Shown here in pieces: positions 18,171-26,277 of a DNA stretch of 64,000 nt. The position numbers and the translations under genes are program-made. Source of the DNA: Flectobacillus rivi. GTDB taxonomy: Bacteria; Bacteroidota; Bacteroidia; Cytophagales; Spirosomataceae. Location of the stretch: the NCBI RefSeq assembly GCF_030056655.1, contig NZ_JASHIE010000012.1, forward strand, positions 165,552 to 229,551, written 5' to 3'. The stretch's first letter is position 1. The number at the start of each line of letters is the position of its first letter. Below the pieces are notes generated by a model. That model was given only the letters and a program-made list of their open reading frames with translations, ran no database searches and had not been told where the DNA came from.

Positions 18171-18248
18171 TCGGTTGTGTTATGACTTTAATTTGAAAAA
18201 ATCAAAAAACTAATAATACACAAGCCGACTCAGTGAGTCGGCTTTTTT
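18130..18248 (+). promoter_or_regulatory. Tyrosine attenuator: alternative helices 1:2, 2:3, 3:4
   Basis: Segment 1 (18130-18139, ACACATACCG, inside codons 6-9) can pair with CGGTTGTGT at 18172-18180 with one bulged T. Segment 2 (18169-18180, AGTCGGTTGTGT) can instead pair with segment 3 (18218-18230, ACACAAGCCGACT) over 12 bp with one bulged G. Segment 3 (18222-18231) and segment 4 (18235-18244) form a 10-bp terminator stem with a 3-nt loop and a T6 tail (18243-18248). The three helices exclude each other in the classical order. A ribosome stalled on the Tyr codons would cover segment 1 and favour 2:3 (read-through). A ribosome reaching the stop, or an untranslated leader, favours 3:4. Confidence 0.8.
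18222..18248 (+). terminator. Attenuator terminator
   Basis: Ten-bp GC-rich stem (18222-18231 with 18235-18244), loop AGT, followed by a T run. It lies 52 nt after the leader-peptide stop and 76 nt before the aminotransferase ATG. Confidence 0.85.
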
Positions 18249-18273
18249 GTTAACCAATTATTCGATAGCCCTG

Positions 18274-18307
18274 ATTATTTAGTAAAGAAAAACTTTTACT
18301 AAATAAT
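18274..18307 (+). promoter_or_regulatory. AT-rich hairpin before the aminotransferase
   Basis: A perfect 13-bp inverted repeat (18274-18286 and 18295-18307, 8-nt loop) ends 16 nt before the ATG at 18324. It lacks a T tract, so it is not a terminator. It may influence initiation, mRNA stability or regulator binding; its role is unknown. Confidence 0.5.
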
Positions 18308-18323
18308 ATGTCCTAGTAAAACA

Positions 18324-19496
18324 ATGAACATAAAACCAGCATCCCGCATGAACTTGGTTCAGGAGTACTACTTCTCTACCAAACTAAAACAAATAGCAGA
18401 TATGCGTGCATCAGGCATTGATGTGCTCAATTTAGGTATTGGAAGCCCAGATTTGCCACCGTCTGTCGAAACCATCGACGCATTGACAGACAGTGCTGCA
18501 CATCCCAAACACCACGCCTATCAAAGCTATGTGGGGATTCCTGCTTTGCGTGAAGGTTTTGCTCAGTTTTATCAAAAATTCTATGGCGTAACACTCAATC
18601 CTGTTAATGAAGTATTGCCTTTGATTGGTTCGAAAGAAGGTATTATGCACATTGCGATGGCATATCTGGAAGCTGGCGACGAGGTATTGGTACCCAACCC
18701 TGGCTACCCAACCTACCGTGCAGCTTCGCTCCTAACAGGTGCTACTGTGGTAGATTATGACTTGGCTGAAGACAATGGCTGGTTGCCTGATTTGGGTGCT
18801 TTGGCACAGAGAGATTTGTCAAAAGTAAAATTGATGTGGGTCAATTATCCACACATGCCGACGGGTGCACAAGCAAATACTGAATTTTTCGAAAAACTCA
18901 GAGATTTTGCGATTACTCATAACATTCTGATTGTAAACGACAATCCATATAGCTTTATCCTAAATGATTCTCCACAAAGTATTTTGGCGGTTGAAGGAAT
19001 GAAAGATGTGGCCATTGAGTTGAACTCTCTTTCAAAATCACATAATATGGCTGGTTGGCGTATGGGAGTTTTAGTTGGAAATGCCGAATTAATAAGTCAT
19101 GTGTTGAGATTCAAATCGAATATGGACTCTGGTATGTTTTTACCATTGCAAATGGCAGCAGTAAAGGCACTCCAAAATCCTCAATCTTGGTATGACTCTT
19201 TAAACGAGATTTATAGACAACGTCAAACCAAGGTGTTTGAAATTATGGAGTTGTTGGATTGCAAATATGACCCAAAACAAATCGGAATGTTTGTATGGGC
19301 TAAAATTCCGGATTCATATACCAATTGCTATGAGCTTTCTGACGAAATTCTATTGGGCTCGGCAGTATTTATTACCCCAGGAGGTATTTTCGGAACGGCT
19401 GGTGAAAGATACATTCGTATCTCGCTATGTGCCGAAATCACTCTGTTTGACCAAGCTATCCAACGCATTCGCCAATCAAAGGGAATTTGTTCTTAG
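18324..19496 (+). CDS. Class I/II PLP-dependent aminotransferase (aromatic amino acid pathway)
   Basis: A 390-residue fold-type I aminotransferase. The PLP-binding lysine sits in ELNSLSKSHNMAGWRMG. Other marks are NLGIGSPDLPP near the N-terminus, NPGYPTYRAA, NYPHMPTGA and the C-terminal RYIRISLC, which holds the carboxylate-binding Arg. Sequence resembles LL-diaminopimelate/aspartate-type enzymes. The next gene is prephenate dehydrogenase (74 nt downstream) and the transcript is preceded by a Tyr attenuator. The likely job is therefore transamination in tyrosine/phenylalanine synthesis; specificity is inferred from context. Confidence 0.88.
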   Translation: MNIKPASRMNLVQEYYFSTKLKQIADMRASGIDVLNLGIGSPDLPPSVETIDALTDSAAHPKHHAYQSYVGIPALREGFAQFYQKFYGVTLNPVNEVLPLIGSKEGIMHIAMAYLEAGDEVLVPNPGYPTYRAASLLTGATVVDYDLAEDNGWLPDLGALAQRDLSKVKLMWVNYPHMPTGAQANTEFFEKLRDFAITHNILIVNDNPYSFILNDSPQSILAVEGMKDVAIELNSLSKSHNMAGWRMGVLVGNAELISHVLRFKSNMDSGMFLPLQMAAVKALQNPQSWYDSLNEIYRQRQTKVFEIMELLDCKYDPKQIGMFVWAKIPDSYTNCYELSDEILLGSAVFITPGGIFGTAGERYIRISLCAEITLFDQAIQRIRQSKGICS

Positions 19497-19570
19497 GATA
19501 ACGGGCTAAGTTTTAAATATATTTCAACATTTATCGGAAACGATAATTCCATCATTGAGCATTTACAAAA

Positions 19571-20419
19571 ATGAATATATCAGTAGTCGGACTTGGTCTT
19601 ATTGGTGGATCAATGGCCTTAAGTCTTAAAGAAAGTGGGTTTGCGGATTCGGTTATTGGCGTAGATAACAAAACCGAACACGTTATCAAAGCCCTCGAAC
19701 TCCAGTTGGTCGACCGTGTGGCTTTGCTTAACGATGCCATCAAGCAATCAGACATTATTATCTTGGCTGTCCCTGTAGATGCTTTGGTTAAGCTTTTACC
19801 AGAAGTTTTGAATCATGTTTCAGAAAATCAGGTAGTCATAGAAGTTGGTTCAACTAAAAAACCTGCGGTAGATTCTGTCAGAAACCATCCCAACAGAGGA
19901 AATTTTATTGCTACTCACCCCATGGCAGGTACCGAGTTTTCGGGACCAGAAGCGGCTATTCGAAATTTGTTTGATAACAAAACTTGTGTACTTTGTGATG
20001 TGCAAGATTCGAAGCCAGCACTCGTGAAGGTGATTGAAAAAATGTACACAGAGGGATTAAAGATGCGTTTGACCTATCTTGACTCAGCAGCGCATGACGT
20101 GCATACAGCCTATATCTCGCACATCTCACACATTTGTTCGTTTGCCTTAGCAGCTACAGTTTTGGAAAAGGAAAAAGATGAAGAAAGTATCTTTAATTTG
20201 GCAAGTTCAGGTTTTGAGTCAACAGTACGTTTGGCCAAATCGAACCCTGATACTTGGATTCCGATTTTCAGACAAAATCAAGATAACATCATCGATGTAC
20301 TTGACGAATATATCAATACCTTATTGAAATTTAAAGGTTTGATGTTAGCCGATGGTTACGACAAATTCAAAGATTATTTGACTCAAGCTAACGATATTAA
20401 ACGTATTTTGAACAAATAA
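19571..20419 (+). CDS. tyrA: Prephenate dehydrogenase
   Basis: Oxidative decarboxylation of prephenate to 4-hydroxyphenylpyruvate, the committed step to tyrosine. The 282 residues start with an NAD-binding Rossmann motif (ISVVGLGLIGGSMALSLKE). The substrate region ATHPMAGTEFSGPEAA contains the catalytic His, and HDVHTAYISHISH matches the family's helical region. It has no chorismate mutase or ACT domain. It lies 74 nt after the aminotransferase, and both sit downstream of the Tyr attenuator, which fits tyrosine-responsive control. Confidence 0.93.
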   Translation: MNISVVGLGLIGGSMALSLKESGFADSVIGVDNKTEHVIKALELQLVDRVALLNDAIKQSDIIILAVPVDALVKLLPEVLNHVSENQVVIEVGSTKKPAVDSVRNHPNRGNFIATHPMAGTEFSGPEAAIRNLFDNKTCVLCDVQDSKPALVKVIEKMYTEGLKMRLTYLDSAAHDVHTAYISHISHICSFALAATVLEKEKDEESIFNLASSGFESTVRLAKSNPDTWIPIFRQNQDNIIDVLDEYINTLLKFKGLMLADGYDKFKDYLTQANDIKRILNK

Positions 20420-20430
20420 GAGAAAAAGTT

Positions 20431-20483
20431 GATACATAAAGAAGGCGCAGTCGGATTATCCCATTGCGCCTTCTTTATGTATC
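20431..20483. terminator. Bidirectional terminator between tyrA and the DUF4230 gene
   Basis: A perfect 19-bp inverted repeat (20431-20449 and 20465-20483, 15-nt loop) lies between two converging stops 69 nt apart. Confidence 0.85.
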
Positions 20484-20487
20484 AGCA

Positions 20488-21090
20488 TTATTTCAATCTT
20501 CTCGGAGTATCCTTCATTGCATATTTAAGGACTACTTTTTTTCCAGAAACTTTTTCAATAAAAGGTTTCAACATCTGTTCGGCGGATTCTTTAGTTTGTT
20601 CCAAAATACCCATCGATTGAGCTGATTGTTGCACCTGAACTTCGGCTTTTTGAAAAGCTTCATCTACTAATTTTGCTTCATCCATGAAGGCAAATTGTGT
20701 GTCATAAACCTTCGATTTGGAATGGTCTATTTTGTAGTTACAAATCTCAGGTTCAGGCAGATGTACAACTACTGTATCCTTTAATTCCTGTAAATCTGCA
20801 ACTTTGATTTTTGTTAAATCGATACAACCTGTGGCTTCGCCTGTCACGATTAGCAAAACTTTAGCATCAGGCAAAAAGTTCTTCTTGATTTTTGACTCCA
20901 CCACATCTCTAAAATTATATTTCACCAACTCGATTTTACCCATTGAGGTAATTTCTTGAAGCAAAATATTATGACTTACTTCTGGCGTTTCAGCATTATC
21001 ATTTTTCAAAAATTTATATTGTTCCCAAAGCCAAATTCCACCAGCAATAAGGAGGAAAAGCAATAGCAAACGGATGATTGTTTTGAACAT
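20488..21090 (-). CDS. DUF4230 family membrane-anchored protein
   Basis: A 200-residue protein with an N-terminal transmembrane helix (IIRLLLLFLLIAGGIWLW, about residues 4-22) and an extracytoplasmic domain. The pattern KIELVKYNFRDVVESK, LIVTGEATGCIDLTKIK and VHLPEPEICNYKID matches the DUF4230 family, whose function is unknown. Convergent with tyrA; follows the hemA unit but is separated from it by the terminator at 21168-21191. Confidence 0.8.
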   Translation of the reverse strand: MFKTIIRLLLLFLLIAGGIWLWEQYKFLKNDNAETPEVSHNILLQEITSMGKIELVKYNFRDVVESKIKKNFLPDAKVLLIVTGEATGCIDLTKIKVADLQELKDTVVVHLPEPEICNYKIDHSKSKVYDTQFAFMDEAKLVDEAFQKAEVQVQQSAQSMGILEQTKESAEQMLKPFIEKVSGKKVVLKYAMKDTPRRLK

Positions 21091-21167
21091 AGCCTTAAAA
21101 AATTAATTGTGTATCGGTAAATGGAAATAGGGTATTCGATATTTTACTTTTATCAAGGTAACAAAAA

Positions 21168-21191
21168 AAGCCTACAAATAATTGTAGGCTT
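21168..21191. terminator. hemA terminator
   Basis: A 10-bp stem (21168-21177 and 21182-21191, loop ATAA) is followed on the minus strand by a T run (complement of the A7 at about 21163-21169). It lies 46 nt past the hemA stop. Confidence 0.85.
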
Positions 21192-21236
21192 AAGGAATAT
21201 TATCTTTAATAAACGGTATCTCTTAGTCACAAAAAA

Positions 21237-22514
21237 TTAATGAGAATAAGATGATTCGTTTTGTTTTTCTAAATCAAAAATCTCATTGATAACGTCTACC
21301 AATTGGTCAGCTTCACCACGCTTACAAGCTGCTTTGAGCTGTAGCACTGGCATCTTGATAATTTTTTGAACGATACCCATCGTGATTTTATCAAGTTTCT
21401 CAGATTCTTCAGGAGAAAGGTTCTTCAAATGGCGTGCAAGCTCTTCTTTACGGATTTGCTCTAAGGCATTTTTCAATTTATTGATGGTTGGAGATACCAC
21501 CATTTCTTTTGACCAATCCTCAAAACCTGCAGTAGCTTCTGAGATAATTTGTTGAACGTGAGGAATAGATTCCAAACGAGTTTGTAAAGCCTCATCCGCT
21601 CTTTGGCGTAGCGTATCGATATTGTAAACCAATACACCTGGAATCTCTTCCAGATTTTCCTCCACACTACGAGGTACAGATAAGTCAATAAAATATTTGA
21701 AAGTAAGAATTTCCATTGATTGAATCATCTCTTTAATAATCAATGGTTTATCAATCATGACAGATGAGATAATCACATCGGCACGTTTGATTTCTTCTTC
21801 CATATCCACAAAATCAGCAATACGGAAATTATGTCCTTCGGCAATGGCTTCGGCTTTAGCACGAGTACGGTTCATAACCGTAATCTCAGCAAATTCTTTG
21901 TCTGCCATATTTTTGCAAACATCTATACCGATTTCACCAAGCCCTAGAATTAATACTTTTGGTAAAGCAATATTTTGAGTCATCTCCTCAGTCAATGCTA
22001 CGGCTGCATACGACGTAGAAGCTGCTCCATCACGGAAAGCAGTTTCTTGCGCGACACGTTTGTTAGCAAAGAAAATCGTATGCATTAAACGGTGTAAAAA
22101 TGGACCAGCCATATTTAAGTCAGCCGCAATTTGATACGATTGTTTTACCTGATTCGGAATTTGAAGGTCGCCTACTACTTGTGAGTGTAGACCAGTGGCC
22201 ACTTCAAACAAATGCTGTACAGCATCTGCTTGAGCATTGTATTGTTGGAAATATGCAAAATATTCGTCAGTCGTAGCAATGCCTTTATCAAGCAACAAAA
22301 GCTTAATAATGTCAGTATTGCGGTTTTCCTCTGACACATAGTAAACTTCCGTACGATTGCAAGTCGACACCAAAATAACTTCTTGGATATCGAACATATC
22401 TCTGATTCTGAGGGAGAAATTTTTGATTTCATCCTCATTCAAAGCCACTTGCTCACGTACCGCTAAGGGAGCTGACTTATATGATAAACTGATTGATTTG
22501 AATTGATTTTGCAT
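21237..22514 (-). CDS. hemA: Glutamyl-tRNA reductase
   Basis: First step of C5-pathway tetrapyrrole synthesis: reduces glutamyl-tRNA to glutamate-1-semialdehyde with NADPH. The 425 residues contain the nucleophilic cysteine motif ILVSTCNRTEVYYV, a Rossmann segment KVLILGLGEIGIDVCKNMAD with NRTRAKAEA, and a C-terminal dimerisation helix region. The motif VVGDLQIPNQVKQSY corresponds to the family's VxGExQIxxQVK; it has D in place of the usual E, a conservative change. No other hem gene is adjacent. Confidence 0.95.
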   Translation of the reverse strand: MQNQFKSISLSYKSAPLAVREQVALNEDEIKNFSLRIRDMFDIQEVILVSTCNRTEVYYVSEENRNTDIIKLLLLDKGIATTDEYFAYFQQYNAQADAVQHLFEVATGLHSQVVGDLQIPNQVKQSYQIAADLNMAGPFLHRLMHTIFFANKRVAQETAFRDGAASTSYAAVALTEEMTQNIALPKVLILGLGEIGIDVCKNMADKEFAEITVMNRTRAKAEAIAEGHNFRIADFVDMEEEIKRADVIISSVMIDKPLIIKEMIQSMEILTFKYFIDLSVPRSVEENLEEIPGVLVYNIDTLRQRADEALQTRLESIPHVQQIISEATAGFEDWSKEMVVSPTINKLKNALEQIRKEELARHLKNLSPEESEKLDKITMGIVQKIIKMPVLQLKAACKRGEADQLVDVINEIFDLEKQNESSYSH

Positions 22515-22535
22515 AACACTTAACTATTCCAAGCA

Positions 22536-22543
22536 CAAAATTA
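22536..22543 (-). promoter_or_regulatory. -7 element upstream of hemA
   Basis: TAATTTTG on the minus strand lies about 22 nt before the ATG at 22514. No TTG is seen at the expected -33 spacing. The rest of 22544-22846 shows no gene. Confidence 0.4.
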
Positions 22544-22846
22544 CAACATGAATAGACATTAATAACTCCATTTTTCGCTAATTATTTATACTTAAACATA
22601 ATTTAGAATGAGTATAAATAATTCGCTTCTTTTGAAAGATTAAAACTTGGAAATGTACTATTTTGAGGCTTAATCTTCCGTTAAATTTCATACTGCGAGT
22701 TAGTAAAATTTATCGCTCACGAATATGACTTTTGTCACATTCAGACATGACAATTTTTGCTAGTGCTCCAAAATTAGGTTAATGATAAGAAGGTAGCTAT
22801 TCAATTTTGATAGAAAAAGAGGAAGAAGTTTAAACGTAGTGATGAA

Positions 22847-22906
22847 CTTTTGAGAATGAGCGATTGATAAATCATCTGAACTTTTATCAAAAGCTCATTC
22901 TCAAAG
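22847..22906. terminator. Long hairpin after the tandem truncated-hemoglobin gene
   Basis: Outer arms TTTGAGAATGAGC (22849-22861) and GCTCATTCTCAAA (22893-22905) are perfectly complementary over 13 bp. An inner TTGATAAA/TTTATCAA pair extends the structure. It lies 31 nt past the stop of the minus-strand gene. Confidence 0.65.
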
Positions 22907-22936
22907 TCATTAAAAGACATCTATCATTTTGGTAAA

Positions 22937-23767
22937 CTATTGACCTACAATATCGGCACGCATACCGCCTAGTGCAGTCAATAATTCGATTTTAGCTTTA
23001 GATTGAACATTATATTTCACCAAAGAAGCCGTCAAATCTTCTACCAAAGCATTAAAATGTGCATCAGTGATTTTCATTCCTTTGTGAGCAGTTTTCATAT
23101 CTAAACCTGTGTATTTTTCTGGTCCACCCGACGCTTGTCCCACTTGGTTGATAAGATTATTGCGTAACTTCATCAAACGAGCTTGATCAGCGGCAGCAGC
23201 AGCAAAAAACGAGTTGATACGAGTATCAGCAGCTACTTTACCAATAAAATCATCAATCACAGCCGAAATACCTGCATTAGCTCCTAATCTATTATACAAT
23301 GATACTTGTCCTTCAACGATATCACCTTTCATACTAGCCAAGGCTGTCAATAATTCCGTTTTTTCGGTTGTACCTACTTTGAATTTATCCAAAGCAGCAG
23401 TTAAATCTTCTACCAAAGCGCCAAAATCGCCATCGGTAATACCCATACCTTTGTGAGCTGTTTTCATGTCTAATCCAGTGTATTTTTCTGAACCGCCAGT
23501 TGCCATCCCCACCTGATTAATAAGGTTGTTGCGAAGTTTAGTCAAACGAGTTGGATTAGCAGCTGCATCTGCAAAAAAGGCATTGATTCGAGTATCACTA
23601 GCCACATTAGCAATAAACTGGTCTATAACAGCCGAAATCGCCGTATTGCCTCCAAGACGCAGGTACAATGATTGCGTAGGTTGCATGTCATCGTTTTTCT
23701 TGCAAGAAGTAAACATGAGCATACCAGACATGAGGAGTGCTCCCCATAATTGCGCAGATTTTTTCAT
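22937..23767 (-). CDS. Lipoprotein with two tandem truncated-hemoglobin domains
   Basis: A lipoprotein signal with lipobox MFTSCKK gives acylated Cys22; the ATG at 23767 is chosen because it starts this signal (the open frame runs 16 codons upstream). The 276 residues then hold two copies of a group I truncated-hemoglobin-like domain, at about residues 31-155 and 156-276. Each begins LY.RLG...AISAVID.FI..V..D.RIN.FF and each has KLRNNLINQVG.A.GG.EKYTGLDMKTAHKGM.IT, with the conserved proximal-type His in MKTAHKGM. The lipoprotein signal implies attachment in the envelope. Ligand (O2, NO or haem itself) is unknown. The two copies are very similar, suggesting recent internal duplication. Confidence 0.85.
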   Translation of the reverse strand: MKKSAQLWGALLMSGMLMFTSCKKNDDMQPTQSLYLRLGGNTAISAVIDQFIANVASDTRINAFFADAAANPTRLTKLRNNLINQVGMATGGSEKYTGLDMKTAHKGMGITDGDFGALVEDLTAALDKFKVGTTEKTELLTALASMKGDIVEGQVSLYNRLGANAGISAVIDDFIGKVAADTRINSFFAAAAADQARLMKLRNNLINQVGQASGGPEKYTGLDMKTAHKGMKITDAHFNALVEDLTASLVKYNVQSKAKIELLTALGGMRADIVGQ

Positions 23768-23964
23768 ATTTTTTGAAATTTGATTGGTGATTACAAAAGT
23801 CGTCCACACCCGCAATGGTTAACCTTTGCGAATTAAAATAGAGAGAAAACGGGCTAATTTTAATCAATAAGTGTCCAGCGTGCTGATAGACTCAACACTT
23901 GAAACAAAGCAGGATTTAATCATTAAAATAGTGATATTGAATACAGAGTAAGGAATTTGAGTAA

Positions 23965-24016
23965 AAGAAGAAAGCACAAAAAGTATCTAAATAAGTGTTT
24001 TATGTGCTTTCTTCTT
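23965..24016. terminator. Terminator after the 24124 gene
   Basis: A perfect 14-bp inverted repeat (23965-23978 and 24003-24016) with a 24-nt loop. It lies between the 143-codon gene and the hemoglobin gene, so these are probably separate transcripts. The rest of 23768-24123 has no gene. Confidence 0.7.
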
Positions 24017-24123
24017 ATTCAATTAAATAATAACAAGAAACAAAACTTCTGTCTGAAAACAGAAAGCTAGGGACTATACGTAATCTTTTACGACAAACAA
24101 AGGGCGGATCTTGTCGCTAAGAA

Positions 24124-24549
24124 TTATCTAAAACATAAAGCTTTCTTGGCATCTAATACAAAGTCTATGTAACCCATTGGGATTGGACATTTAGGACCTT
24201 CCATTTGGCTAAATTCAAGCTTTGTTGCCATTACTGGAAACTTCTCTACTTTTTCTTTGAGCGTTTCCTCATTTACTTCGTCAGCATGATATGTCACACT
24301 AACTGTTTGATTTTTAGGATTTACAGTTGAGGCTGTCACTCCTATGGTACTTTCTAACGAAGATGCCAGTGATGTGCTATCAGTCGCAGAAAGGGGCTTT
24401 GAGAGATTGAATACCACCAATTGGATGGGTTTCAAATTTAGTTTATCAGCTAACGAAGGTTCTTCCCAGTTTGCATACACTACAAAGGCCAAAAAGAGAA
24501 CACCCACAGTCACTGAAACTGCTTTAACAATTTTCAATAAAGTTTTCAT
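24124..24549 (-). CDS. Small membrane-anchored protein with HMA-like pattern, function unknown
   Basis: From the ATG at 24549 the protein has 141 residues. It has one N-terminal transmembrane segment (VKAVSVTVGVLFLAFVVYA) and an extracytoplasmic part. The segment from about residue 65 (ESTIGVTASTVNPKNQTVSV ... ETLKEKVEKF) has the beta-alpha-beta spacing of a heavy-metal-associated (HMA) domain, but the CxxC metal ligand is missing. Two cysteines occur later (GPKCPIP and KALCFR). I do not recognise a named family. Its neighbour is the tandem hemoglobin lipoprotein, separated by a terminator. Confidence 0.7.
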   Translation of the reverse strand: MKTLLKIVKAVSVTVGVLFLAFVVYANWEEPSLADKLNLKPIQLVVFNLSKPLSATDSTSLASSLESTIGVTASTVNPKNQTVSVTYHADEVNEETLKEKVEKFPVMATKLEFSQMEGPKCPIPMGYIDFVLDAKKALCFR

Positions 24550-24859
24550 ATACATTTCAGGATATTAATCAATTGTAAGGATTATCAGTATATATTTTTA
24601 AGGTAAATGGTACTTCTTGTCAAGGATAGTGTGCTTTACTATTTTTCTTCGAGTCTTAGTAAAAGGTTTAAAAGAAAAATAGGGTTAACATGATTTAAAG
24701 ATAAATTATAACTACTTGGCTGATTGCGTAAAGGCTCCAAACAACCATCGGCGGGTAAACCGATAGTTATTTTCGACTTACAAACATATCTACGGCTTAT
24801 CTGAAAGTTCGGATTTATGTAAATCTATTTTTTTCTATTTTTTTCTGTTTTTTTGATTT

Positions 24860-24888
24860 GTGAATAAAACGGTAATACTCTATCATTG
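24860..24888 (+). promoter_or_regulatory. Possible promoter of the RmlD-like gene
   Basis: TTG ending at 24860, a 20-nt spacer and TATCATTG (24881-24888; one mismatch to TAnnTTTG) lie about 60 nt before the ATG. The remaining 24550-24857 stretch contains only a small ACCATCGG/CCGATAGT hairpin near 24741-24765. Confidence 0.35.
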
Positions 24889-24947
24889 TGGCATGACACA
24901 TTCTGGGCAAATAACAGATTGATTTGACTTATTTCATATTGGATAAA

Positions 24948-25847
24948 ATGCAAAAAATTTTGATTACAGGAGCCAATGGACTACTAGGGCAAAAACTAGT
25001 TCAATTATTGGCAAATAATCCAGCAATTGAACTAATTGCTACAGCGAGAGGCAAAAGTAGACTTAGTATTTCGGAGGGATTTAGCTATCAAGAAATGGAC
25101 TTAAGCAATCCTGTCCAGGTACAAGAGGTAATCGATAAAGTGCGTCCTGATAGTATTATCCACACAGCAGCTATGACCAATGTGGATATATGCCACCAAA
25201 ATCCTGAAGGTTGTTGGGAGGCCAATGTAACGGCGGTTGAGTACTTGATTGAGCAATGCCAACGCCACAATATCTATTTATGCCATGTATCTACCGATTT
25301 TGTTTTTGATGGAGAAAGTGGTCCCTATCGGGAAGACGACCAGCCTGCTCCTATTTCGATTTATGGCAAAAGTAAATACGAAGCCGAATTACGCGTACAA
25401 GCCTCTGATTTGAGTTGGAGTATTATCCGCACTGTTTTGGTCTATGGAATTGTACCTGATATGAGCCGAAGCAATATTATTCTTTGGGTAAAAAACTCTT
25501 TGGAAAAAGGTCAAGCAATTAAAGTGGTTAGCGACCAGCTTCGGACACCAACTTTGGCTGAAGATTTAGCTATAGGTTGTTGGCTGGCTACCCAAAAGCA
25601 AGCTCAAGGTATTTATCATATTTCGGGAAAAGACTTTATGAGTCCTTATGATATGGCTATTGCCACTGCCAATTATTTTGCCTTAGACAAAACCCTCATT
25701 ACTGAAGTTACCGCAGATACTTTTACACAGGAAGCCAAGCGACCTCCTCGAACAGGCTTTATTTTAGACAAAGCTATTAATCAATTGGGGTATAATCCTG
25801 TTAGTTTTGAGGAAGGAATCTCTGTGATGGTCAAACAACTCAAATAA
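24948..25847 (+). CDS. RmlD-like SDR family oxidoreductase
   Basis: An extended short-chain dehydrogenase of about 299 residues, resembling dTDP-4-dehydrorhamnose reductase. The NAD(P)-binding motif is ILITGANGLLGQKLVQLL at the N-terminus, so the ATG at 24948 is preferred over a start eight codons upstream. The catalytic pattern includes HVSTDFVFDGE and YGKSKYEAE (Tyr-x3-Lys). RmlD-type HTAAMTNVDICHQNPEGCW is present. No other rml gene is nearby, so the sugar substrate is unsure. Converges on the giant Ig-repeat gene. Confidence 0.88.
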   Translation: MQKILITGANGLLGQKLVQLLANNPAIELIATARGKSRLSISEGFSYQEMDLSNPVQVQEVIDKVRPDSIIHTAAMTNVDICHQNPEGCWEANVTAVEYLIEQCQRHNIYLCHVSTDFVFDGESGPYREDDQPAPISIYGKSKYEAELRVQASDLSWSIIRTVLVYGIVPDMSRSNIILWVKNSLEKGQAIKVVSDQLRTPTLAEDLAIGCWLATQKQAQGIYHISGKDFMSPYDMAIATANYFALDKTLITEVTADTFTQEAKRPPRTGFILDKAINQLGYNPVSFEEGISVMVKQLK

Positions 25848-25862
25848 ATTCAGCAGTAATAC

Positions 25863-26262
25863 AAGCATGAGTCATCCTTAATTTAGTGATTTACAATTGA
25901 GTGAATGAGCGATTATTCTAAAATTTATATTCTAATTGTAGAGACGCAATGCTTTGCGTCTTACATAGTAGTATCAAAACATGAGTCATCCCTAATTTTA
26001 GTGTATTTTAGGAAAGAGATCCTGTTTTTGTTTGTCTGGATTCAACATTTAGATAATTGAATTTTAAAGAAGGCTAAAATTTGCTCAGATATTAGAAATA
26101 TCTTGACTATCACTTAAAAAGGCGTTCGAAAAACTGATTTCGAACGCCTTTTTTGATACTATATTTCGAATGATACCTCTTTAGACGCAAAGCATTGCAT
26201 CTCTACACGTAAAATTCATATTAAAAATAATCACTCATGCACTCAATCTCCAATCACTCAAT
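25863..26262. repeat. Composite family A repeat with embedded terminator
   Basis: Between two converging genes. Direct copies of CATGAGTCATCC.TAATTT start near 25867 and 25980. A 24-bp inverted pair with one mismatch (25938-25961 and 26183-26206; core GTAGAGACGCAATGCTTTGC) has further complementary arms on its outside (GAGTGAATGAGCGATTATT against AATAATCACTCATGCACTC). The whole stretch can form one large hairpin enclosing the terminator at 26116-26154. Related words occur near 9.2 and 46.4 kb. Confidence 0.7.
26116..26154. terminator. Strong bidirectional terminator
   Basis: A perfect 16-bp stem (26116-26131 and 26138-26153, loop AACTGA) flanked by A5 and T6 lies between converging genes. 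Confidence 0.9.
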
Positions 26263-26277
26263 GGTATATTGAAAAAC

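Noticed and set aside
25863..26262. CRISPR-like array because of recurring words
   Set aside because: Units are not evenly spaced or identical, and arms are inverted. This is a composite hairpin, not an array.
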